A DNA stretch of 64,000 bases. Origin: Paracyclopina nana. Its lineage: Eukaryota; Arthropoda; Copepoda; Cyclopoida; Cyclopettidae. The notes under the pieces were generated by a model that saw only the letters and a list, made by a program, of their open reading frames with translations, was not told where the DNA came from and did not search any database. This document shows, piece by piece, positions 55,469-64,000 of this stretch (the stretch's first letter is position 1; each line of letters begins with the position of its first letter). The translations under genes were made by a program, and so were the position numbers. The stretch spans positions 3,556,501 through 3,620,500 of the forward strand of contig JAGUCH010000007.1 in NCBI GenBank assembly GCA_019096065.1. Reading direction: 5' to 3'.

Positions 55469-58228
55469 TCCTTATTATTCCTACTAAGACCGTATTATTA
55501 TGTCTGCTAACGAGGAAGAAGAGGAGTGCGTGGGTCTCGTATAGTTAATATAGGGTGCAAAAAATACTCAAACAGTTTAAACTCACAGCGGGGTGCGCAA
55601 ATTAATACATAGTACATTAATTACACCAAGCTCTTTGTTGGATTGGGTTTGAACTAGAAAAGCCCATCAACGTAACTAAAGTCCTTTTTATATATCTGGT
55701 TATGTGTGGATTTTTTAATGGAACTTTGACCTTCTAGCCGAAAAGTGCTTAGATGTAATTACTTGTAAATCATGGTCATTTGACATGAAATTGCTCGTTT
55801 GACATTTCCATCAGAAAATCCTATTTACACACATATTGAACTACAAGCCAAATATGGCTAGAGTTCAGGAAGTCGATACTTTTCTAAAAGTCATCAATAG
55901 CTACTTTGGTTTTTAGGCAATATTTTATAGGGATCTCACCTGGGAATCTGACTGTGTTTGAAACAATGGGGATGAATCCGCCAACCAAAGTGACGCCTTG
56001 GCTTTGCGGTCTTGAGGTGGCAAAATGGGCCAAAAAAGTGACAACTATACCAACGTTGAGATTAGTCTTCATTTTTCAACTTTTTCTTTTTTATCGGAGT
56101 ATTTAGTAGATGAATGTAGTTACAACTCCCCCAAAATAAAAAGGGCTTGTACAGAATCTGCTCAGCGGGTTGACTGCACTGATCAACAGTGGAATCTTCA
56201 CTGATGCGTCATGATGCGTCGCGACGCGCTTTGCGTTGCATTACATAATATACGCAACCTAAGTGGTTGACGCACAAGAAGCGTACACTGTATTGTACAC
56301 TGAGCACATAGGGATTCAGTTACATGACAAATTTACGAGTCTTTTTCTTGGCTTACCTTTTTTTCGTTGCTCGGCTAATTTTAAAGTAGATTTATGTTCT
56401 GTGAACAAATATCTAATTATATTTTTCCATTTGGGAATCATAATGTGGTTTTTGATTGATGTTGCATTCAATTCAGTGACTTGACAAAAGAGCTGAGTAT
56501 TGAACCCATCAATTTATGTAACTGCAAATATCCTCGCAGTGATTTTTTCGCACAAATGCTCTCAAAAATCGGTCTGAAAAATGTGGAGCATCCGGTGATT
56601 TCAACGCACGTATTCTAGCACTTGGAGTTTTTTCTGTCATAATTTTAACGTCTCGCTTCAGTTTTCGATTACCATTTCTTCTTTTTAGGAGCAGCAAAGT
56701 CAATATTGATTTAACACCGAACTTCTCTGCACAACACAATTTTGGGGCAACAATTCAATGCAAGCGTTAAAATTCAACTTGGCCATATTAGGGAAAAGTT
56801 TACTTTTTTCATGCTGCATTCGTACAAAATTGGAATGTTTAATCTGCTGGCCGAGTGCGCATGCAGATCGAGTAACATGGTGGTTTTGGTTACCAACGTG
56901 AGATTCTGACTGTCATTCCCCATCATCAATTTCCTGAATAATTTTTGTGCCCCACGACAACAGCCTCATCATCATCGTTGCAAAACATCCGATGCCAAAT
57001 TTCCGATAAAAAAATAAATGTGCAAAATCAAGTTATCATGATTGTCGCAACTGCAGGACAAATTAAATTTAGCCTTATATAGATATATCATTACGCAGAC
57101 ATTTTAGCCAAATGCTGATATAGTCACTAAAAGTCATATTTCTTTTAAGTAAACCTAAGGTAGTAAATCAATGATATCATAAGTTCCCACGATGCTAAAA
57201 AATGTAATTAATTCATATCATACCTTTTATGTTGAGCCATTCCTTTAAGGGTTTATAAATGACAGCAAAAAAGGTATTAATTGTTATAGAGAAGGTAAGT
57301 CAAGCCTCTCGATCGTCAAATTGATGGTTCACAGCCATAAGTCTTCCATTTGACGGAAGCCAAAAATAATTTTGATATCATACACAAAGAAGAAAACCTT
57401 TTTCACGACGCGAGCTACGCGTATAGCACGAATATCGTATACGCTATTTTATTGTTTCTGTCAAGAAAAACCAAGGTCAGTTGGGAACATTATGGTCACC
57501 CTCAAGGTGGAAGGTCAAGCGTATTTTGGGCGTCAAAAAATAGCGTACACATTTATAAACGTAGGCTTTTTTGCACCAAAATTGCTGAAAAAGATATCAA
57601 AAGTACGAAATGTTTCACAAGGTGAGCAATTTGTATCAAATATGACAAACTGCAGATTTTGTTTGGTTCCCAGCGCAATTATCGTAATCATAACGAGTCA
57701 TTAATCTTGCCTACTTTTATTTGCTTTTTTCGTTGAAATATTAATATAAAGCTTATTTTTCATTTCAGACATAAACTAAGAACTTGAATTTTAAGAAGCT
57801 TCATGCTGATCAAAGTATTTTCAAGACTTTTTAAAAGTGCATTCTGAAAATTCCATATTTATATCAGGTTTGATGTATTTTATAGCGTTGCAACGTTCAT
57901 AGGTAATAGCTACCCTCTTTTTATTACGATGACTTGTTCGCTATTGAACATAATGCATTTTTTTGCATCGGGCAAAACGAAATTAATCATGGCTAGACAA
58001 CTTTGAGAGCAATTGAAAATATGTAGTTCTACTGAAAAATATGATTAGTTGGGGTTACTTTGACCAAAATCCAATTACGAAAAGCTACTTTTCTAAGCAA
58101 GGCCAAATTCTGAAAAGACTCAAGGTTTAAACTAGACAGCCTTTACTTATGGTCTCTTTCAATTTGTAAATTTAATTCTGTTTGTGTCATGATTGTTCCA
58201 ACTTAAAAAAGCAATGAATTTTTCCTAG
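55469..58228. other. Long AT-rich gene-free region
   Basis: No gene recognised over 2.7 kb. Short open frames (for example near 57350-57700) lack homology and splice support. Contains a perfect 12-bp GC palindrome at 56216-56227 next to repeated TGATGCGTC. Confidence 0.6.
56202..56228. repeat. TGATGCGTC direct repeat joined to a 12-bp palindrome
   Basis: TGATGCGTC occurs at 56202 and 56212; the second copy runs into GCGTCGCGACGC (56216-56227), a perfect palindrome. GC-rich island in AT-rich sequence; candidate protein-binding cluster. Confidence 0.6.
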
Positions 58229-58633
58229 CTAGAGGATCTGGTCTGGATCTGGAGGCTCTTTTTTATCCAAATACACCTTTGGAGCTTTGAGGAACACAAA
58301 TTTGATTGGAGATGTTGGAGGAGCTACCATAGTTGTCAAACATTTCACCTGTTTCTTCTTGGATTTCTTTGGCTTGGGCTTTTCTCTGCACCCGGAGCAG
58401 AAAAATGGCACATCTTCATGCTTGACACAAGGATCACTGTGAGTGACTCCTACACATCCAAAATGGAACCAGAAAGTGCACGTCTCACAGTTTATGGTCT
58501 TGCCAACATAAGTCGTTCCACGACAGATGGGACAAATTGAATCATCAACCTCATGTACAGCATCTTCCTTATGCTCCAATTCCATGTCAACATCTGAATT
58601 CCAATTCTCGTCAGTGTATGGTGTTTTATGCAC
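58229..58633 (-). CDS. Small PHD-finger protein
   Basis: Single exon, 134 aa. Residues of about 33-83 form a C4HC3 PHD finger: CPIC, then NCETC, FWFHFGC, and FFCSGC, with the aromatic residue before the His-Cys as in histone-tail-binding PHDs. The linker THSDPCVKHEDVP carries an additional Cys. A basic stretch KPKPKKSKKKQVK follows, likely a nuclear signal or DNA contact. The acidic N-terminus and the PHD placement recall TAF3/BIP2-type C-terminal fingers, but the protein is too short for them. It could be an independent small reader or a retained fragment of a larger gene. Confidence 0.75.
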   Translation of the reverse strand: MHKTPYTDENWNSDVDMELEHKEDAVHEVDDSICPICRGTTYVGKTINCETCTFWFHFGCVGVTHSDPCVKHEDVPFFCSGCREKPKPKKSKKKQVKCLTTMVAPPTSPIKFVFLKAPKVYLDKKEPPDPDQIL

Positions 58634-60908
58634 TTTAGTAACTTAGAATTTTTGCATACAAGCTACGATTCTACGAAGTAAGGTTGTTTTGATTTTTTGG
58701 ACTATTTCATGTGATTGATCGAATTTTTAGGCTGAGCTACAACTATGATAGTCTTAAATCACAAAATATTGTTTTAAAAATAAATGTATGCAAAAAAAGG
58801 ACACTACTCAATTGGCAATGTTGTGAGACGTGATTTTGAGAACTACTTTCAAATCTATTTCACAAACTCGAGTGCATTAAGAGAGCTTTAGTGACCTAAA
58901 AAACTTGACTCGCTATATTTAACAAGAAATTGGAGACTTAACTTGTTACTACTAGGCTCGTTTATTCCAGATTGTTGTAGGATTACCTAAAACCTTCTTT
59001 TTGATCAACACCCATCCAGATATTCTGAGCCCTCACACGCCAAAATAACCCTCTGTGAATACGTTTTGTCAACATAGAGATTATGTCATTATAATATAGC
59101 TGCCTTGCCACCTAAGCAAAATCGATAACTCCTATTTCCCGGTTCTACTCTACTTCCAATTTTTACATTGCCTAGGTGGTAAGGCAGTAGTTAATGTAAC
59201 ATAACGACATTAAGGTCATTAACTCAACCTGGGTAAAACGAAGTAGTGCTAACACATTACAATAACTTTCAGAAAACTTGGGAAAATTTCTGGTTGGACA
59301 CTTATTACATCCTGATAGCTTACAAAGATGAATAGTATTAATCTCAAGATTACAGTTTATTCCTTCGTGTACTCAAAAACATGTTTACAAGCTGATTTCA
59401 ATAGCTGCATTATTTTTGCTCCCTTATTCAAGATAGCAGCCGTAATTTCTACACTTCCTAATAGAAACTGAACGAATGAATTTTGTCTTTTGGCAATAAT
59501 GAATGAATCGGAGTTAGGGCTAGCAGGAAAAAAGGGTTAAATCCAGAAAAAGTTGATAAGACTGAGCTGGATATGCAGATTGTTTAGAAATGGATTCTCC
59601 AAATCAACCGATTATCCTAGAATCAAAGATTTAATGGAGCTTTTTAGAGAAAGTTAGGTTAGCTTTTCAAAGTACAGAACATGAGCCAACTCACCTTTGT
59701 ATAGCTTTCGAAATAAATCTGAGAGCTTAATTTTACAGTATTTCCCCCACACAAGAGGTCAAAGAAGAAAGAGCTCTTATATGTCAGAATAAAAAGTGAA
59801 CAAAAACGAGGGTGAAACCTTATCTTATATTTCAAAATCACAAAAACGTTCCATATCGCATTGTGGGCATTTTTGAATCATCTAGCTTGGGCATTGCATG
59901 CTCAAAATAATCGAGAATGTATCGCAAAAAATAATTTACCATATCATCAAAATGATGAATGATTCGTATTTTGTGCTTGACTCGATGAATATGTTATTGA
60001 AATTTTCTTTAGAAAAAGCAGGGAACGTTCATTTACAGCCGATAAATTATGCAAGATAAAACTTCACTTTTGCATAGAATTTCAATGGCCAATGCTTCTA
60101 AAATTAGTCAATCAAAAATAATTTAAACTGATTTTTGTTAATCATAATTTGTTCGTTTTAGCCAAATAAAAAAAAGTAAGTTACCTAAGAGAATCCATTG
60201 TGAACTGTAGTACTTAGTAGCTCTAGCCAGATAAGCCCTGACAATGAACCCTGAACTTATAACAGATAAGCTCGACCTAAATACTAAAATAGATAAAGCT
60301 TAGGGCAAGATGAAGAGAAAAAATTAATAGTCAACTTTACATAGCTCAACTCATTGCCACCAAGACCCAACTTCAGCTCTTGATGCTTCATGACAAAAAT
60401 TACTTGACTTGACGCCTATTTACCCATCAAATTCTAGGTTATGAATAACCGAACACAATATTTCCATTTTACCCATCTGAATGATCTGATTATAATTGAT
60501 TTTGAGTCATGACTCTTTAGAAAATGAGTCAGCAGCTCAGAAACTCAGTTTGTCAGTTTGCCAATTTCAGACTTTCAGTTTGTGTACATTTACTTTTCAG
60601 AGGTGATGGAATAAGGGACGCGCACTACAAAAATAAGGCTCAATTCTCTCAACAAATATGAGATTTCTGCTGATTCAAAGATTTTAACGAATTATAAAGG
60701 ATTTATATTTCAACGAATCAAAAAATTGATGCACTACCTCAATTATGAAGACCGATTGGTTTAGTTTACAATTCATGACTTCAAAATACAATGTTGCTAA
60801 CGAGGATCGGCTTAATTTTTCGATCCGACGCAGACTCAAATTTAAATTCCCAGCGGTCGACTTCGCGAAACGGCCGAGTGGGACATTTTAAATTTTGACG
60901 AATGAAAA
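58634..60908. other. Long AT-rich gene-free region upstream of ASPM
   Basis: No gene recognised. Contains an imperfect inverted repeat at about 59085-59212 (separate entry). The last 100 bp, near 60830-60900, are more GC-rich and likely include the ASPM promoter. Confidence 0.6.
59085..59212. repeat. Imperfect inverted repeat / hairpin
   Basis: TGCCTTGCCACCTAAGCA (59101-59118) and TGCCTAGGTGGTAAGGCA (59169-59186) are inverted copies matching at 16 of 18 positions, separated by 50 bp. Outer flanks (TATGTCATTATA and the complement of CATAACGACATTA) also pair partly. It is compatible with a small MITE or a pre-miRNA-like hairpin. Confidence 0.65.
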
Positions 60909-63900
60909 ATGTCGGAGTCAGTGTCCCGATTACGAGCTACTTGCTTCGAGGTAAGGAATTAATTGTTTACGTCATTAGTTGGGGGCAAAATTAGCCGAAT
61001 TTCACCTTTAGATCCGGCGGACTCCGCCCGAAGAAAAACGACAGCGAAATCAGAAAAAGTTGGAGGACGCCAAAAAGGAGTCTGAAACGGAATATGTCCT
61101 GGATTTGGTGCCGTTTGGCAATGTCCCTCATATCTTGTTTGATAACATCAAGCTTGGCGAGGCTGCTATCAGGTCCATTGTTGTGAAAAATCCTACGAAC
61201 AAGCCCGTACATGTAAGCTTTCACCGCCACATTATTTTATGAAAGAAACTTAACGAAAATTTGCGTCACATTTAGGTTACGCTCGAGAAATTACCCAAGC
61301 CTGAAAAAGGCTTTGAGGTTGACTATGTCGAATTCGACCTCAAAGCCCATGAAGAAGGGCAACTTCAAGTGGGCTGGGTTCCCCAGAGTGGCACACCTCT
61401 CAGGGAAACCATTTCTATCAAGTTCAATCGTCTCAAGACTCAAATGCTTTTTGTGGCCACCTGTAAATTACCTCCATCCATGATAAGCAGCCAGGTACAC
61501 TGTTTTCATTTTAAAAATGTAACGTTTGATATTGAGGATTTCCTCCTCAGAGGAAACCACTGAGGCCCTCCAGTGTTCAGAACTTGAAAAGACCTGCTCC
61601 AAAAGAGAGTCAAATCAATAAGAAAAACCTGCCAGCCAACCCCGTCATCAGGCAAGCTCCAGGGACTTGTCCACCAACTAGGCCTTATAGCACAGTTGAG
61701 GACAAGTCCTCCTCAAAGAAGTTTCAATCCTTGAGGGTCAACCAAGAAGCCATTGGCAGCTGGTCTCCCCAGCCCTTCAGAATGGTCGAAAATGCAGATG
61801 AATCCCTGATGAAAGCCGAGTCCTTTGTCGCATCGCACAAAGGAGTGTTTGACACCTTCAATGTCAAAACTGACAGTCCAAGGCGCGAGACTTTCATTGT
61901 TCCCAACTCAACCACCGTGGTTACGTCTGTTATAGAGGAGTCAGTCCACCAAACCATCCGAAGGGAGACTTTTGTTACGAGCACCAGCTCAGTGCCATTA
62001 GTCACATCCACTCCAGGTCCAGCCAGCTCTGGTTTTCCTGGCAATAACTCCACCTTCGTTTTTCCATCTGAGGTGAAAAAGCCTCTGATTCCTGATGCAA
62101 AAATTGAGGAAGCCAAGCGAGTCCTTGCTGAGGTTGAAGATCTCGATGGTGAAGATGATGATGAGACAATGAAAAAGTTGTCTGACATCAAGGAGGAAAC
62201 TACTATGGCTGCCTCATCAAGACATTCCAACGTGCCACAAGATATCGACAAGTTCCTGGAGATCTCCGGAGTCGACTTGAGCCTCAGCCCTGAGAAGAAG
62301 GACATCAGTGGCTTTGATGTGATCCTTGAGCAGACAATGTCACAGCCACCCAGACAAAATGTCAGTGTGAAGCTATCACTCAGCAGTGGCAACCACACTG
62401 ACACTGATGGCAAAAAGTTGAGCTCACAAACCTTTGTTTGCCAAATGATGGACTCCACTACCAAGGCTGATGACGAACTTCAGCACCAGCCACAAAATCA
62501 ATTAACGTTTGAGGTACCAGCGATTGTGGAAACATTGATTGCTCCCAATGACAAGGAAGTTCTCTCTGTGAGCTTCAAGGCTGAAGAAGATCGTTTCAAT
62601 ATCAGCTCGGAAACCTATGTCAAGTCTCCCATGTCGAATTTCGCAGACGAAGAGCTCAATTTGAGTCACTTGAGCACGGGCACGTATGTCAAGTCGCCCA
62701 AATTGGCTATGATTGTAGAGGACAATGAGGACGATGACGACAATGTGGAGGTAAATCCTGATAGGTTGGAGCAAATAAAAAAGGACATTTTTAAGGACAT
62801 TGACGTTATTGATGAAGATTTTATGAAACTCGACGATGACAATGAGTTGATCAGCGGCACATGGACAGTTGTCAAGTCTACGACGGATTTGGAACCAGAG
62901 GTCAGAGATCAAAATGAGTCAATCCACTCATTGAATGATCTTGAGCTCAGTTCAGCTTCTTCTTACGAGAAAATCGAAGATGTTGAGACATTGAAGGAGG
63001 AGTTCAAGCTGTTGGATGACAAAATTGAAAAGCTAGAAATCAAGTCTCAAAATGACATTCAAGATGAGGATCTTGGTTCAGTTGCCGTTGTTGAGGCTGC
63101 ACCTGTTGTTGAGGCAGAAAGGGATGTTGCTGCAGTCCTTGATAATACGAGCGAAAAGGGGCAGGATTCTATTGCTGAAATTCTTTTAGAAAGAGGCCCG
63201 GAAAACAAAGAAGAAGTCGAGGAACCTTTTAGTCACAACAACGAAGAAGCTGTGGACGTGAGCTCCAAATCTAACTTGAAGGCCGAAGACCTCAATGTAA
63301 GCTGCAGAACTTATGTGAAATCCAGGCATTGCAGCTCAGATGAGAAGCCTATTTCCGAGGCCAATAGGTCTCTGGATTCCGAACTCAACGAGGAGCCTTT
63401 GAAGCCACAAAGGCAACCAGTTCTTTCGACTTTTATCAAATCTCCGACGCAGCAGGAGCCTCAGCATGGAAGCAAGTTTCTGACCTCAGAAGTCAAAGAG
63501 AATGTGTGTAAAGCTCCTGTCTTGCTCAACATTTCTCCAATCCGAAAAGCATCCTGCATTTCCGACAGAAAGCCCCTGCATTCGGCCAAGAAAGATGGCA
63601 TTGCTAATTCTACGTTCAAAAAGTTTGCCGAGCCTGCTCCAAAAGTCACCTCGAGAAGGTCCATCGATGTGGTTCAAAGGCGGCCTCCGGCTTCCTCTAC
63701 TGCCACAAAGCGAAGGTCACTGATGCCCCCAAGCAGTTCCAACAGGCTCACCCTCATCAAGCCCATGGCCAGCTCCAGGATTGTCAGCCATCCCAATCCA
63801 TATGCGGCTCGTAATATGTACTATGACGAGCGTTGGATCGAGAAGCAGGAGAATGGGTTCAAGAAATGGCTCAACTTTGTCCTCACTCCTCCAGATGATT

Positions 63901-64000
63901 GGGAGACGTCCATTCAGCCTGGAAAACTAGATGTCGCAAAGCTGTGGAGTGCTTGCACCAAAGACGTCAAGGTTCCTCGTGCACCAACTAGAGAAGTGCT
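60909..64000 (+). CDS. ASPM: Abnormal spindle / ASPM, 5' part, cut by window end
   Basis: Exons 60909-60950, 61012-61212, 61276-61494, 61551 to beyond 64000, all phase 0. The N-terminal ASH (ASPM-SPD-2-Hydin) domain is visible: LDLVPFGNVPHILFDNIKLGEAAIRSIVVKNPTNKPVHVTLEKLP and EEGQLQVGWVPQSGTPLRETI. A long disordered region follows, with repeated T-[YF]-[VI]-K-S-P-like motifs. Near the window end, WIEKQENGFKKWLNFVLTPPDD is a segment well conserved in ASPM proteins just before the calponin-homology domains. ASPM binds microtubule minus ends at spindle poles. The CH and IQ-repeat parts lie outside the window. Confidence 0.93.

Noticed and set aside
57350-57704. Two overlapping open frames of about 100 codons
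   Set aside because: No start context, no homology and low coding character in an AT-rich region.
1-64000. CRISPR arrays, prokaryotic operons, tRNA or rRNA genes
   Set aside because: The genome is eukaryotic with spliced genes; no spaced direct-repeat array, tRNA B-box pattern with acceptor pairing, or rRNA sequence was seen.

Overview
This window is nuclear DNA from a gene-dense animal genome. All multi-exon genes use GT/AG introns, mostly 45-110 bp, and polyadenylation signals (AATAAA) lie close behind several stop codons. Orthologues of TOP3A, ARL5, MAX, SF3A1, MSL1, CMC2, MTO1, ASPM, FAM177 and ferritin place it in Metazoa. A Spaetzle-like cystine-knot cytokine, an invertebrate-style otopetrin, a DEG/ENaC channel and a cytosolic non-insect-type ferritin suggest an ecdysozoan, most likely a non-insect arthropod. 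That placement is inference; no species marker was identified.

Layout. 0.6-9.4 kb: one very large modular extracellular gene (signal anchor, FN2, eight LNR repeats, C-type lectin, about 18 mucin repeats, second C-type lectin, two more LNRs) built almost entirely from phase-1 exons. 12.3-14.6 kb: ferritin and a FAM169-like acetyltransferase-fold gene. 15.3-19.8 kb (minus): TOP3A with a hidden mitochondrial-type leader, and a long coiled-coil protein. 20.2-22.9 kb: a C2H2 zinc-finger gene whose coding end overlaps a convergent sulfotransferase. 23.3-26.4 kb: three secreted proteins (a Trp/Asn repeat protein, a Cys-rich EGF-like protein, a Spaetzle-like ligand). 27-28.2 kb: a one-finger zinc-finger gene. 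29.4-33.7 kb: a DEG/ENaC channel with a 662-residue mucin insert ending in a furin-type site. 33.8-38.1 kb: an unknown acidic protein and a PIG-N-like protein that has lost its catalytic motifs. 38.2-42.6 kb: MAX, ARL5 and FAM177. 43-47.3 kb: otopetrin. 47.7-51.7 kb: a small Tyr/Asn/Gly protein, SF3A1 and MSL1. 52.5-54.9 kb: CMC2 and MTO1, overlapping by a few bases. 55-58.6 kb: an acidic unknown and a PHD-finger protein. 60.9 kb to the end: the 5' part of ASPM. The intervals between 9.4 and 12.3 kb and from 55.5 to 60.9 kb are AT-rich and nearly gene-free.

The genes are mostly unrelated neighbours. The best candidate for functional coupling is CMC2-MTO1: both act on mitochondrial respiratory-chain expression or assembly, and the MTO1 start codon lies inside the last codons of CMC2. 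The strongest candidates for undescribed biology are the PIG-N-like apparent pseudoenzyme, the mucin-armoured and probably protease-released DEG/ENaC channel, and the lectin-mucin-LNR giant protein with two lectin domains of different predicted sugar class and a damaged splice donor.
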